A stretch of 64,000 bases of DNA from Pseudomonadota bacterium (GCA_018821535.1 JAHJLV010000044.1:107167-171166), one strand, 5' to 3'. Counted from the first letter of the stretch, positions 51,246-61,505 are shown. Program-made: numbers and translations. The notes: a model not told the origin generated them from the letters alone.

Positions 51246-54200
51246 ATGAAAGCAATTGGCAAATGGTCTGTTGATAACAGAGTGTCTGTTAATATGATTA
51301 TGGTATTTATCATTGTTGCAGGCTTGTACACGGTTTTAAACATGAGACGGGAGATTTTCCCCCAGTTTTCCCTGGATATGATTGCCGTAACCGTTGCGTA
51401 CCCCGGTGCATCGCCCGAAGAAGTGGAAGAGGGGATCTGTGTCAAGATTGAAGAGCAGCTCAAGGGAATTGATGATGTAAAAAACATGTACTCCAGTTCC
51501 TATGAGGGGGTGGGGTCTGTTGTGCTGGAATTGAATACCGGTGTGGATATCAGAGAAAAGCTCGATGAGGTTAAAAGCGAGATTGATCTGATCGATTCTT
51601 TTCCAGAGGAAGCCGAAGACCCTGAAGTGGAGGAGATTAAACGCGAAGATCCCACCATTTACCTTGCCGTGTATGGCGATGCAGATGAAAAGGTCCTGCG
51701 GGATACCGCTGAAAAAATCCGGGATGACCTGGTGGAAAAAGAGACCATTTCCCTTGCTGCGCTGGGAGGTGTCCGGGAATATGAAATTTCCGTAGAAATT
51801 TCAGAGCAAAACCTGAGGAAGTTTCATCTGTCTTTTGATCAGGTGGCAGCAGCTGTCCGGACAGGCAGTCTTGATCTTCCCGGGGGAAAAATAAAAACCC
51901 AGGGTGGAGAATTTCTGGTCCGGGCAAAAGGAAAACTGTATTCAGGTGAGGAATTTGAGCAGCTTCCGGTGGTCACCCGGGAAGACGGCACGGTGATACG
52001 GCTTAAAGATGTGGCAATTGTAAAAGACGGGTTTGAAGATGCGGATTTCAAATCCAGATTTAACGGAAAACCCACAGCACTTGTGATTGTCAGCAGGACC
52101 GATACCCAGGACACGATTACCATATCAAAAGAGGTCAAACAGTATTTGAAAACCCGTGAAGGCACCTTTCCCCAGGGTGTCCATGTGGATTACTGGTTTG
52201 ATATGGCAGAACTGGTTCAGGAAAGAATTGACCTGCTGCTCAAAAACGGGCTTCAGGGGATCATCCTTGTTTTTGTTGTTCTGGCGTTGTTTCTGAACTT
52301 AGGTCTGTCTTTCTGGGTGGCATCGGGAATTCCGATTTCATTTATGGGGGCTTTTCTGATTCTGGATTATTTTGGCGCCTCAATCAATATGCTTTCATTG
52401 TTCGGTTTTATCATGACCCTGGGAATTCTTGTGGATGATGCCATTATTGTCGGTGAAAATGTATATACCCATTATAAAGAAGGCAAGTCTGCAAAAGATG
52501 CGGTCATAGACAGTGTGGAACAGATTGGCGGGCCGGTGATCATGGCCGTGTTTACGACCATTGTGGCCTTTGCGCCCATCATGTTTGTTTCCGGCATCAT
52601 GGGTAAATTTGTCTTTATTCTGCCCCAGGCAGTCATCTGTATCCTTGCCATATCACTGGTGGAAGCATTTGTCATATTGCCGGCGCATCTGGAGCATTCC
52701 CTTTCACCGCCCCCGGAAAATCCCGGGCTGGCATCGCGGGTGTTCGGGTTCGGGTTCGGATGGCTGAAAAAAGATATCCTTGACGGTCATGCCTGGTTAA
52801 GGGGAAATACAGAAAAGCTGCTGGATCGGTTTATCCAAAAGGTATATACGCCGACCTTAAAATATTGTGTGATAAACCGGTATTTCACGCTGGCCATTGC
52901 CTTTGCTGTTCTTGTTGCCAGCATAGGACTTATTGCAGGGGGGCATGTTCCGTTCCTTTTGTTCGGGAAAACAGACAGCAACTGGATTAATTGCGATCTG
53001 GTGTACCCGTTGGGCACCCCGTTTCATACCACTGAAACATCCATAGAAAAAATTGAAAAGGGTGCCACGGCGCTCAATGACCATTTCCGGGACAAGGTTG
53101 AAGATGGGAAAGATATTGTTGCATATATGTATTCCGGTGTGGGCACAATTCCCAGACGGGACTGGAAACCGCCGGTTTTTGGCGGGCATTGCGGACATGC
53201 GATTATTGAAGTTGTACCGGCATCCATGCGTCCGGGGGTTACAGGTCCTGAAATTGTTGCAAAATGGCGGGAATTCTCCGGAGAGATCATCGGTGTGGAG
53301 CAGTTGACGTTTGCGCTTATCGGAGGAGGGCCCCAGGGAAATCCCATTGAGATTCAGCTCTCAGGTGAAGATCTTGACCCGCTTCAGCGGGCAGCGGGTG
53401 AATTGAAAAATGAGATTGCCAAATATCCGGGAACCTTTGATATCACAGATAATTTCCGGCCCGGGAAAATGGAAAAGCAGATTTATATTAAAAAAGGGGC
53501 CAAATCCCTGGGCATCACCATGGCGGACATTGCCCTTCAGATCCGGCAGGCGTATTACGGGGATGAAGTGCTGACGATTCAAAGAGGCAGGGACGATATC
53601 AAGGTCATGGTCCGGTATTCCCAGGAAGAAAGAGAATCCGAAGGCAGCATAGAGCATTTGCGTATCAGAACCCGGGACGGTCGGCAGATTCCGCTGAATC
53701 AGGTGGCAGACATTGAAATCAGGCAGGGGTATTCAACCATTCAGCGGGTGGACAGAAAGCGGGTAATCACCGTGATCTCCGATCTTGATGAAACCGTTGC
53801 CAATGCCCAGAAAATTGTCACGAGCCTGAAAACGGGGTATCTGGACGACCTGATGGCAAGATATCCCGGGGTGAGTTATGATCTGGAGGGCCAGGCAAAA
53901 CGTACCAAAGACCTTCTGTCGGATCTGAAAATCGGATTTTCCATGGCGCTGATGCTGATTTTTGTATTGCTGGCCAGCCAATTTAAATCCTATATCCAGC
54001 CGGTCATTATCATGACGGCGATCCCCTTCGGGCTGATCGGAGCCATTGCCGGACACTTTCTGATGGGGCTTGAATTTACCATGTTTTCAATTTTTGGAAC
54101 CGTGGCCTTGTCCGGGATTGTGGTAAATGATTCCTTGATTCTGATTGATTTTATCAACTCAAAAATCAGGGGAGGGAAGGACGCCTTTGATTCGGTAATC

Positions 54201-54434
54201 ACTGCCGGACAGGACAGGTTCCGGGCTGTGCTTTTGACGTCTGTTACAACAATTGCAGGACTTTTTCCGTTGCTTCTGGAAACCAGCTTTCAGGCCCAGT
54301 TTCTGATTCCCATGGCCGTGAGTATCAGTTTTGGACTGATGGCAGCAACGGTTCTGACACTTTTGTTTGTGCCGGCACTGTATATGGTCATCCGGGATAT
54401 TACCTATATCTTTGTTGCAAAAGAAGAAGTTTGA
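51246..54434 (+). CDS. RND-family efflux pump (AcrB/MdtBC type)
   Basis: Inner-membrane pump of 1062 aa with twelve helices and two large periplasmic loops. It starts WSVDNRVSVNMIMVFIIVAGLYTVLNMRREIFP. The proton-relay helix 4 has GILVDDAIIVGENVYTHYKEG near residue 400, and helix 11 SGIVVNDSLILIDFINSK near residue 955. It belongs to the hydrophobic and amphiphilic efflux group rather than heavy-metal CzcA by loop sequence, but the substrate is not certain. A DtxR-type gene converges from downstream. Confidence 0.9.
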   Translation: MKAIGKWSVDNRVSVNMIMVFIIVAGLYTVLNMRREIFPQFSLDMIAVTVAYPGASPEEVEEGICVKIEEQLKGIDDVKNMYSSSYEGVGSVVLELNTGVDIREKLDEVKSEIDLIDSFPEEAEDPEVEEIKREDPTIYLAVYGDADEKVLRDTAEKIRDDLVEKETISLAALGGVREYEISVEISEQNLRKFHLSFDQVAAAVRTGSLDLPGGKIKTQGGEFLVRAKGKLYSGEEFEQLPVVTREDGTVIRLKDVAIVKDGFEDADFKSRFNGKPTALVIVSRTDTQDTITISKEVKQYLKTREGTFPQGVHVDYWFDMAELVQERIDLLLKNGLQGIILVFVVLALFLNLGLSFWVASGIPISFMGAFLILDYFGASINMLSLFGFIMTLGILVDDAIIVGENVYTHYKEGKSAKDAVIDSVEQIGGPVIMAVFTTIVAFAPIMFVSGIMGKFVFILPQAVICILAISLVEAFVILPAHLEHSLSPPPENPGLASRVFGFGFGWLKKDILDGHAWLRGNTEKLLDRFIQKVYTPTLKYCVINRYFTLAIAFAVLVASIGLIAGGHVPFLLFGKTDSNWINCDLVYPLGTPFHTTETSIEKIEKGATALNDHFRDKVEDGKDIVAYMYSGVGTIPRRDWKPPVFGGHCGHAIIEVVPASMRPGVTGPEIVAKWREFSGEIIGVEQLTFALIGGGPQGNPIEIQLSGEDLDPLQRAAGELKNEIAKYPGTFDITDNFRPGKMEKQIYIKKGAKSLGITMADIALQIRQAYYGDEVLTIQRGRDDIKVMVRYSQEERESEGSIEHLRIRTRDGRQIPLNQVADIEIRQGYSTIQRVDRKRVITVISDLDETVANAQKIVTSLKTGYLDDLMARYPGVSYDLEGQAKRTKDLLSDLKIGFSMALMLIFVLLASQFKSYIQPVIIMTAIPFGLIGAIAGHFLMGLEFTMFSIFGTVALSGIVVNDSLILIDFINSKIRGGKDAFDSVITAGQDRFRAVLLTSVTTIAGLFPLLLETSFQAQFLIPMAVSISFGLMAATVLTLLFVPALYMVIRDITYIFVAKEEV

Positions 54435-54458
54435 ACCGGAGACAGGGGGGGGCACAGA

Positions 54459-54875
54459 TCATCGGTTTTTATCCGGGCTGCAGTTGGGGCAGGTATCAAG
54501 GGTTCGTACAAAGTCCTTGAATTTTTTAAACGTCCTGGTATCCATGGTGTGCTCCATCTGGCAGGCGGTCTGATCAGCCGTTGCTTCATCAACTTTTAAA
54601 ATCCGGAAGAAAAAATCCTTTAAAAAAATATGACGGTGTTCTATCTCCACGGCAATTTTTTTGCCTTCCGGCGTTAAGGTGACATATCCGTAGGGTTCAT
54701 AATTGATCAGTTTGCTTTTTGCCAGTTTTTTAAGCATCCCTGTCACGGACCCGCGTTTGATATCCATTTTTTCAGCAATGTCTTTGGATCTTGCCACTGT
54801 TTTCTGGGTCTGAAGTTCCAGAATGATTTCCAGGTAATCTTCAAGGCTTTGTGATAAGGGTTCATTTTTATTCAT
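54459..54875 (-). CDS. DtxR/MntR-family metal-dependent regulator
   Basis: 138-aa repressor. The N-terminal winged helix (SQSLEDYLEIILELQTQKTVARSKDIAEKMDIKRGSVTGMLKKLAKSKLI) and a dimerisation/metal-binding part (GKKIAVEIEHRHIFLKDFF and QMEHTMD) fit the manganese or iron sensor family. Transcribed away from lon. Its targets are not visible here. Confidence 0.86.
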   Translation of the reverse strand: MNKNEPLSQSLEDYLEIILELQTQKTVARSKDIAEKMDIKRGSVTGMLKKLAKSKLINYEPYGYVTLTPEGKKIAVEIEHRHIFLKDFFFRILKVDEATADQTACQMEHTMDTRTFKKFKDFVRTLDTCPNCSPDKNR

Positions 54876-55083
54876 GTCGTTGATCCTTTATTTTAGTCAT
54901 TATATGTTTATATTTGATTTTGTGCGATGTCAAACGATAATGCTGGGAATTCTTACTTTGTTTCAGCAAGATATTAAAAGTTAGGTGCTAAAAACATGGA
55001 TAAGACAGCATGGAAATGGTCTAAATGCTTTGTTTCAAGGCGGTTAAATCGAATTTTCAGTTTACGGAAGATCTTTTTTAAGG

Positions 55084-55112
55084 TTGAAAGCTGATATCTG
55101 ATATTATAGTAT
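55084..55112 (+). promoter_or_regulatory. Possible lon promoter
   Basis: TTGAAA (55084-55089), 17-bp spacer, TAGTAT (55107-55112), about 50 bp before the lon start. No CIRCE element or clear heat-shock consensus was seen in the 286-bp gap. Confidence 0.35.
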
Positions 55113-55161
55113 TGGTATTATTTTGAATAAAATGTTGTTCAATTTTCTTATGAGGTGGTTT

Positions 55162-57561
55162 ATGACAGATGATGATAACAAACCCATTACGCCTGAAGTC
55201 GTAGAAGAAGAAACGCAGAAACCTGAAAGCCAACTGGTTCAGCAATCCGCAAAACCGGATATTTTATATATTATTCCCATCACCGGTCGCCCCCATCTGC
55301 CAGCCCAGGTGCAGCCGTTAATGGTCAGTAAGGAAAGATGGGAGGAAACGCTTTTAAAAGCATCAAAGGATTCAAAGAATCTTCTGGGGCTTGCATATTT
55401 CAAGGAAGTGAAAGGCAAATATGTATATAAGGAAGATTTTCCAAAAGTGGGCTGTGTGGTAAGGATGATGAATATTGTCGATATTCAGGGGAATATCCAG
55501 TTCATCGCCCAGGGGCTTGAACGGTTCAGAATCAAGCGGTTTATTTCCAATAAACCGCCTTTTGTTGTCCAGGTGGAATATTTTAAAAAGATGGAGGAGA
55601 ACGAAGATGAATTAAAAGCATATGCAATTGCGATTATCAGTTCCATCAAGCAGCTGCTGTCTTTAAATCCTTTATATTCTGAAGAGCTCAAGCAATATCT
55701 GGGGATGTTCAGCCCGGATCAGCCGTCTCCTTTGACCGATTTTGCAGCCGGTATTACAACGGCCTCCGGAGATGATCTCCAGGAAATTCTGGAATTTGAA
55801 CGGGTTATTGACCGGATGAAAAAGGTAATGATGCTGCTGCAAAAAGAGATCGAGATTGCAAAGCTGCAAACCAAGATTCGGCAGGATATCAATACCCAGG
55901 TGGATGACAATAAGCGCAAATTCTTTTTAAAGGAGCAGTTGAAAGCCATTCAGAAGGAACTGGGTCTGCAGAAGGATGATAAAACCCTGGATGTGGACAA
56001 ATTCAAGGAAAAATTTGAAAAACTGAATCCGCCGGAACATGTGCGCAAAAAATTCAAAGAAGAAATTGAAAAATTATCACTGCTTGAAACCGGATCTTCT
56101 GAGTATGGCGTGACCCGTAATTATCTGGACTGGATTGTTTCATTTCCCTGGGGAATTTATTCTGAGGATAATATTGATATAAAACGGGCTGAAGAAGTGC
56201 TGGATCGGGATCATGCAGGCCTGTCCGATGTAAAGGAACGCATTATTGAGTTTTTTGCCGCAGGTATCTATAAAAAGGATATTTCAGGCTCGATTATATT
56301 ATTTGTCGGCCCGCCGGGTGTGGGAAAGACATCCATTGGAAAATCCATTGCCCAGGCCCTTGGTCGAAAATTTTACCGGTTCAGCCTTGGCGGGATGAGG
56401 GATGAGGCCGAGATCAAAGGCCACAGGAGAACCTATGTGGGGGCTTTGCCCGGCAAGCTGGTCCAGGCATTGAAAGATACCCAGGTGTCCAATCCGGTGA
56501 TCATGCTGGATGAGGTGGACAAGATCGGGATGTCCTATCAGGGGGATCCGGCATCGGCGCTGCTTGAGGTTCTTGACCCGGAGCAGAATTCAGAATTTCT
56601 GGATCATTATCTGGATTTGCGCATGGATCTGTCCAAGGTGCTGTTTATCTGTACTGCAAATCAGCTGGATACCATTCCAGGGCCGCTGCTGGATCGTATG
56701 GACCGGATAAATCTGTCCGGGTATATTACCCAGGAAAAAATGGAAATTGCCAGAAAGCATCTGTGGCCCAGACTTTTAAAAAGAAATAATCTGACCTCCA
56801 AGATTATTACCATCACAGATCCTACTATCCGATATCTGATAGAGGGCTATGCCAGAGAGGCCGGGGTAAGAGGGCTTGAAAAGCTGCTGAACAAGATTAT
56901 CCGCAAAAGCATTGTAAAAATATTAAAAGAAAAAAAAGAAAAAATTCAGATCAATATCAAGTCCCTTGAAGATCTTTTAGGGCCTCCGGTTTTTATGGGC
57001 GAAAAACAGTTGTCCGGTGTGGGCGTTGTAACAGGTCTTGCCTGGACACAGATGGGAGGAGCAACGCTTCCCATAGAAGCGGTTCGTGTGCATGATAAAA
57101 CTCCGGGGATTAAACTGACCGGAAAGCTCGGGGATGTCATGCAGGAGTCGGCATCCATTGCATACAGTTATGTGCGTGCCAACCTGGGACAGTTTAAAAT
57201 TGGAAAAAAATATTTTGACAAGGCATTTATCCATATTCATGTTCCCGAAGGGGCAACCCCCAAGGACGGGCCCAGTGCCGGAGTAACGATTACCACGGCC
57301 ATTATTTCCCTTGCGGCAAAAAAGAAAATCAAACCTTTGCTTGCCATGACAGGGGAGATCACCTTGACCGGAGAAGTGTTGCCGGTAGGCGGAATCAGGG
57401 AAAAAATTATTGCGGCCCGGCGAATGAAAATTAAACAGATTATTTTACCGCAAGGATGTATGCCTGAGTTTAAAAAACTGCCGGATCATATTAAAGAAGG
57501 CATTGAATTTCATTTTGCCAGTAAATACAAAGATGTGTATAAAGTCGCCTTTGATGACTGA
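55162..57561 (+). CDS. lon: ATP-dependent protease Lon
   Basis: Cytosolic quality-control protease, 799 aa. I take the ATG at 55162, just after GAGGTGG (55152-55158), giving MTDDDNKPITPE; the frame opens earlier at 55123. The N-terminal substrate domain runs to about residue 300. The AAA+ part has Walker A GPPGVGKTSIGKS near residue 383 and Walker B VIMLDEVDKI. The protease part has the catalytic Ser in PKDGPSAGVT near residue 703 and the Lys downstream in GGIREKIIAARR. Its last bases overlap the next gene. Confidence 0.95.
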   Translation: MTDDDNKPITPEVVEEETQKPESQLVQQSAKPDILYIIPITGRPHLPAQVQPLMVSKERWEETLLKASKDSKNLLGLAYFKEVKGKYVYKEDFPKVGCVVRMMNIVDIQGNIQFIAQGLERFRIKRFISNKPPFVVQVEYFKKMEENEDELKAYAIAIISSIKQLLSLNPLYSEELKQYLGMFSPDQPSPLTDFAAGITTASGDDLQEILEFERVIDRMKKVMMLLQKEIEIAKLQTKIRQDINTQVDDNKRKFFLKEQLKAIQKELGLQKDDKTLDVDKFKEKFEKLNPPEHVRKKFKEEIEKLSLLETGSSEYGVTRNYLDWIVSFPWGIYSEDNIDIKRAEEVLDRDHAGLSDVKERIIEFFAAGIYKKDISGSIILFVGPPGVGKTSIGKSIAQALGRKFYRFSLGGMRDEAEIKGHRRTYVGALPGKLVQALKDTQVSNPVIMLDEVDKIGMSYQGDPASALLEVLDPEQNSEFLDHYLDLRMDLSKVLFICTANQLDTIPGPLLDRMDRINLSGYITQEKMEIARKHLWPRLLKRNNLTSKIITITDPTIRYLIEGYAREAGVRGLEKLLNKIIRKSIVKILKEKKEKIQINIKSLEDLLGPPVFMGEKQLSGVGVVTGLAWTQMGGATLPIEAVRVHDKTPGIKLTGKLGDVMQESASIAYSYVRANLGQFKIGKKYFDKAFIHIHVPEGATPKDGPSAGVTITTAIISLAAKKKIKPLLAMTGEITLTGEVLPVGGIREKIIAARRMKIKQIILPQGCMPEFKKLPDHIKEGIEFHFASKYKDVYKVAFDD

Positions 57562-58225
57562 AACCGCACTGATTGTATTTTTAAAATTTCCTGAAAAAGG
57601 AAAGGTGAAAACCCGGCTTTCCAGAGATCTGAACAAGGATTTTGTGTTTGAACTGTATAAAGCCTTTGTTTCAGATCTTGTGGAAAAACTGCGATCTGTC
57701 AGAAACACCTTTTTTTTTGTCTGGCCGCTGATGGAGAAAACAGATGAGGAAAAAAAAGTTCTGGAAAACCTGATCGGGCGTGAGGTGTATTTTTATTGTC
57801 AGCAGGGGGATCATCTTGGAGACAGGATGGCCAATGCCTTTAACACTGTATTTGATCAGGGGTGTGAACAGGCTGTGCTGATCGGCACAGATATTCCTGA
57901 AATAAACGCGGATCTTATTTTTAACGCATTTGATATGCTTGAAAAAAATGCCGCTGTTATCGGGCCTGCAACAGATGGCGGATATTACCTGATCGGGTTC
58001 CGGAAATCAGGATTTTCAAAATCCGTATTTGATGGCATTGAATGGTCAACACAACAGGTGTTGTCCCGGACAATTGCCGGAATGAATCAGCAGGGCATTA
58101 CCTGCGGTTTTTTGCCAAAACTTGATGATATTGATACGCTTGAGGATCTAAAGGCACTGGCATTGAGATGTAAGAACGGGGGCAGTATCGGTTGGCACAC
58201 TCGAAAACTGCTTGAGCAATTATGA
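57554..58225 (+). CDS. Glycosyltransferase A family, TIGR04282/DUF2064 type
   Basis: 223-aa protein, starting at the ATG at 57554 that overlaps the lon stop: MTETALIVFLKFPEKGKVKTRLSRDL. GTP-binding-like loops of the GT-A fold appear in VLIGTDIPEINADLI and ATDGGYYLIGFRKSG. The family is known as selenodomain- or arsenosugar-associated transferase 1. It makes a pair with the next gene, overlapping by four bases (ATGA). Confidence 0.83.
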   Translation: MTETALIVFLKFPEKGKVKTRLSRDLNKDFVFELYKAFVSDLVEKLRSVRNTFFFVWPLMEKTDEEKKVLENLIGREVYFYCQQGDHLGDRMANAFNTVFDQGCEQAVLIGTDIPEINADLIFNAFDMLEKNAAVIGPATDGGYYLIGFRKSGFSKSVFDGIEWSTQQVLSRTIAGMNQQGITCGFLPKLDDIDTLEDLKALALRCKNGGSIGWHTRKLLEQL

Positions 58226-58911
58226 GCATGGATATTTCTGTTATTATCCCTGTCCTGAATGAAGAAAGGAATATAAACAGGGCCATTGACGCTGTTTTTG
58301 CCCAGAAGTTTTACGGCAGTATTGAAATCATTGTGGTGGACGGGCACGCGGATGCGACAACCCTTGGCCGGATTAAAAATAAAAAGGTGATCCAACTTAA
58401 CGCTTCTGCCGGCAGAGGAACCCAGATGAATGCCGGTGCCGGGGCAGCTTCCGGCAAGGTATTGCTGTTTTTGCACTGTGATACTGTTTTGCCGATGGGT
58501 GCCCTGACTGCCATACACAAGACCATGGCGCAAAGCACTATCAAGGCCGGCGCATTTGATCTTTCCATTGATTCACCCGGCCGTCTGTTTCGGATGATTG
58601 AAAAATCAGCATCCTTAAGATCGCGCATCACCCGTATCCCTTATGGGGATCAGGCCATTTTTATCGAAAAAAACTTCTTTTTTAAGGTGGGGCAGTATTC
58701 ACCCATTCCTATCATGGAAGATGTTGATCTGATGAGAAAATTAAAAAAAAACAAGGGCCGGATTCAGATCTTGGACCTTCCGGTGATCACCTCTGCAAGG
58801 CGCTGGAAAAAAGAAGGCCTTTTGTATTGTACCTTAAGAAACTGGACGCTGTTAACCTTCTTTTTTCTGGGGGTTAAGCCCCAAACCCTTGTCAAACTTT
58901 ATAAATCCTGA
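58222..58911 (+). CDS. Glycosyltransferase family 2, TIGR04283 type
   Basis: 229-aa GT2 enzyme: MDISVIIPVLNEERNINRAI, the IIVVDGHADAT nucleotide-sugar region near residue 35, LLFLHCDTVLP (DxD-like HCDT) near residue 75 and PIMEDVDLMRKL near residue 158. This is the selenodomain-associated transferase 2 branch, near always paired with the TIGR04282 type, as here. In some organisms the pair is linked to arsenosugar synthesis; the product here is unknown, and the radical SAM partner is not in the window. Confidence 0.83.
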   Translation: MSMDISVIIPVLNEERNINRAIDAVFAQKFYGSIEIIVVDGHADATTLGRIKNKKVIQLNASAGRGTQMNAGAGAASGKVLLFLHCDTVLPMGALTAIHKTMAQSTIKAGAFDLSIDSPGRLFRMIEKSASLRSRITRIPYGDQAIFIEKNFFFKVGQYSPIPIMEDVDLMRKLKKNKGRIQILDLPVITSARRWKKEGLLYCTLRNWTLLTFFFLGVKPQTLVKLYKS

Positions 58912-58937
58912 ACGATTCTGGTCTGACTGTTTCAGGT

Positions 58938-59921
58938 TCAGCTCAAGAGTTTTCGTATTCTTTCCCATCCGGCCTGGGGAATCTGGGCACCGATCACCTG
59001 GCAGACTTCATAGCCGCAGGCAGATGCAATTTTTCCGCATTTTTCCATGCTGAATCCACTGGCAAGGCCGAACAGAAAACCCGCTGCCCATAAATCCCCG
59101 GCACCAGTGGTGTCCACAGGCGCATTGCCCAGTTGAGCGGGGATTCGGGTAATACTGTTTTGATGTGAGACATAACTGCCGTTTGCACCGAGTTTTAAAA
59201 CTGCATACTTGACATGTTCAGACAGTTTTTCAAGGGCTTTTTGCTCGTCCCTGTGCCCGGTGTAGGCAAAGGCTTCATCTTCGTTGGCGATCAGGATGTC
59301 AACATAGTGTTGAATGATATCCTCAAGGATATGTCTGGAGGCATTGACCACTTCAAAACTTGCCAGGTCAAGAGCAATTAAGGCCCCTGCCGCTTTGGCC
59401 GATTTTAATGACGCCATCATCAAATCCGGGTTGAACAGAAGATAGCCTTCTATGACAGCGATGGCGCAATCCTGGAACATATCCGGTGTAATGGTTTCAG
59501 GATCAAGCTGGGCTGAGGCGCCTAAAAAGGTGAACATGGAACGCTGTGCATCCGGTGTAATGACGGACAGGACATTGCCGGTGGGAAAACTTCCCGTTGA
59601 AATAACCGGTTCAATTTGGAGTCTGTTTAGTTCTTTTTCAAACAGACGGCCATTGTCATCATCCCCTTTGCAGCCGATAAACCTGGCTTTTCCGCCAAGG
59701 TTGGCCACGCCTACGATGGTGTTGCAGGCAGCGCCACCGGGGACAACTGCCGGTGTGTTTTGTGTTTTTGAAAGAATGGTGACAATGTCTTCATGTTCCA
59801 CCAGTGTCATGCCGCCTTTTTTTTTCCCAAGATCGATAAGAAATTGATCACTTTCGTTAATCAGAATATCAACCAGTGTATTTCCAATGCCTGTGATTTT
59901 TGTACGAGTATGTTGAGACAT
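58938..59921 (-). CDS. PfkB-family kinase, probably adenosine kinase
   Basis: 327-aa ribokinase-fold sugar/nucleoside kinase. It starts TKITGIGNTLVDILINESDQFL. The substrate part VPGGAACNTIVGVANLGGKARFIGCKGDD and the catalytic DTTGAGDLWAAGFLFGLASG near residue 265 (anion hole and Asp) are intact. It diverges from metK and ahcY, which yield adenosine via S-adenosylhomocysteine; removing adenosine by phosphorylation is the expected last step, so adenosine kinase is favoured over ribokinase. The call on substrate is inferred from context. Confidence 0.8.
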   Translation of the reverse strand: MSQHTRTKITGIGNTLVDILINESDQFLIDLGKKKGGMTLVEHEDIVTILSKTQNTPAVVPGGAACNTIVGVANLGGKARFIGCKGDDDNGRLFEKELNRLQIEPVISTGSFPTGNVLSVITPDAQRSMFTFLGASAQLDPETITPDMFQDCAIAVIEGYLLFNPDLMMASLKSAKAAGALIALDLASFEVVNASRHILEDIIQHYVDILIANEDEAFAYTGHRDEQKALEKLSEHVKYAVLKLGANGSYVSHQNSITRIPAQLGNAPVDTTGAGDLWAAGFLFGLASGFSMEKCGKIASACGYEVCQVIGAQIPQAGWERIRKLLS

Positions 59922-60059
59922 GTGTTTTCCTGAATTGTGTTAAAAAGTCAAAAATAATAATCTAACCGTGCCCAGACAATAAAAAATATACTCATTTTGT
60001 CAAGCATTTTGTTTTTTTTAACGAATAGTGAATTAATTTTTCAGACCCGGAGCGCATTA

Positions 60060-60088
60060 TTGACAAAATAAAAATAAAGACATATTAA
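60060..60088 (+). promoter_or_regulatory. Promoter of metK
   Basis: TTGACA (60060-60065), 17-bp spacer, TATTAA (60083-60088). No SAM riboswitch fold (SAM-I, SAM-II or SAM-IV like) was seen in the 70-nt leader. Confidence 0.5.
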
Positions 60089-60160
60089 TGAAGCCTTGAA
60101 ATGAATAAAAAGATGAAGTCTTTAGTATAATTATTTGAATAAAATAAAGGAGCTGAACGA

Positions 60161-61333
60161 ATGTCAGAAAAACAATCTTTCATGTTTACATCCGAGTCTG
60201 TGACCGAGGGACACCCTGATAAAGTAGCAGATGCAATTTCAGACAGTATTCTGGATGCCATCATGGCTGAAGATAAAAAATGCAGGGTTGCCTGTGAAAC
60301 GCTTGTTACAACAGGACTTGCAATGGTTGCAGGAGAAATTACCACAGATTGTTATGTGGATATCCCCCAGGTGGTCAGAAATACAATCAAGGATATCGGG
60401 TATAATTCATCCAGCATGGGATTTGACTGGCAGACCTGTTCAGTGATTACCAGTATTGATCAGCAGTCACCGGATATTTCCCAGGGGGTTGATGAAGGTG
60501 CAGGCCTTTTTAAGGAACAGGGGGCAGGCGATCAGGGACTGATGTTCGGCTTTGCAACAAACGAGACTTCAGAATTGATGCCCATGCCCATTGTTTATGC
60601 ACATAATCTGACCAAACGTCTGGCCCAGGTCCGTAAAAATGGTGCCCTGGATTTTTTAAGGCCGGATGGCAAATCCCAGGTGACCATTGAGTATGTGAAT
60701 GGAAAACCTTCCAGAGTGGATACTGTGGTGGTTTCCAGTCAGCATTCTCCGGACGTGTCTTATGATGATTTAAAAACAGCCATTATTAAAGAAGTCATTA
60801 AAAAAGTGATCCCGGAAGGCATGATGGACGGGGATACCAAGTTTTTTATCAACCCCACCGGCCGTTTTGTTGTGGGCGGCCCCATGGGCGACTGCGGTGT
60901 TACGGGCAGGAAAATTATTGTGGATACATATGGCGGTCAGGGAAGTCATGGCGGTGGTTGCTTTTCCGGAAAAGATCCTTCAAAGGTAGACAGAAGTGCA
61001 TCCTATATGGGCCGTTATGTGGCAAAGAATCTGGTTGCTTCCGGTATCGCGGATAAATGTGAAGTGCAGGTGGCTTATGCTATTGGCGTTGCAGAGCCGG
61101 TATCACTTCTGGTGGATTTTATGGGGACCGGTAAAATTTCAGAAGCAAAAGCTGTTCAAATTGTTAGGGAAGTGTTTGACCTGAAACCTGCCGGAATCAT
61201 TAAAACACTTGACCTTCTTCGTCCGATCTATCGAAAAACATCTGCTTATGGACATTTTGGAAGAAAAGATCCGGATTTCTACTGGGAGAGAACTGACAGG
61301 GCTGACCAGATAAGAGGACTGGCCGGAATTTAA
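60161..61333 (+). CDS. metK: S-adenosylmethionine synthetase
   Basis: Makes SAM from methionine and ATP. The 390-aa protein has [20 protein letters not shown] at the start (ATP loop), [13 protein letters not shown] near residue 120, and the glycine-rich P-loop [23 protein letters not shown] near residue 260. RBS AAAGGAGCTG at 60147-60156. Together with ahcY and the kinase it forms the activated-methyl cycle. Confidence 0.97.
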   Translation: MSEKQSFMFTSESVTEGHPDKVADAISDSILDAIMAEDKKCRVACETLVTTGLAMVAGEITTDCYVDIPQVVRNTIKDIGYNSSSMGFDWQTCSVITSIDQQSPDISQGVDEGAGLFKEQGAGDQGLMFGFATNETSELMPMPIVYAHNLTKRLAQVRKNGALDFLRPDGKSQVTIEYVNGKPSRVDTVVVSSQHSPDVSYDDLKTAIIKEVIKKVIPEGMMDGDTKFFINPTGRFVVGGPMGDCGVTGRKIIVDTYGGQGSHGGGCFSGKDPSKVDRSASYMGRYVAKNLVASGIADKCEVQVAYAIGVAEPVSLLVDFMGTGKISEAKAVQIVREVFDLKPAGIIKTLDLLRPIYRKTSAYGHFGRKDPDFYWERTDRADQIRGLAGI

Positions 61334-61359
61334 GTTTCATATTGTTTTGTTTTTAGGTT

Positions 61360-61403
61360 AAAAGCTGCCCGGGCGTGTAATATTACACGCCCGGGCAGCT
61401 TTT
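61360..61403. terminator. Bidirectional terminator after metK
   Basis: A perfect 22-bp inverted repeat (61360-61381 with 61382-61403) with GC core and A/T runs on the two outer ends, so a terminator hairpin forms on either strand. On the plus strand five or more Ts follow. Confidence 0.85.
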
Positions 61404-61407
61404 TTTA

Positions 61408-61436
61408 TTGACATTAAACCGGGAAAACAGTATCTT
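61408..61436 (+). promoter_or_regulatory. Promoter of ahcY
   Basis: TTGACA (61408-61413), 17-bp spacer, TATCTT (61431-61436), right after the metK terminator and about 70 bp before ahcY. Confidence 0.45.
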
Positions 61437-61505
61437 GTCAAGAAAACAACATATCAACATATTTTGATATAGTTCTTGAAAAAATAAAATTAAAGGAGTT
61501 TTTAC

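Noticed and set aside
59922..60160. SAM riboswitch before metK
   Set aside because: The leader after the predicted start is only about 70 nt and AT-rich, without conserved SAM-I, SAM-II or SAH stem features.
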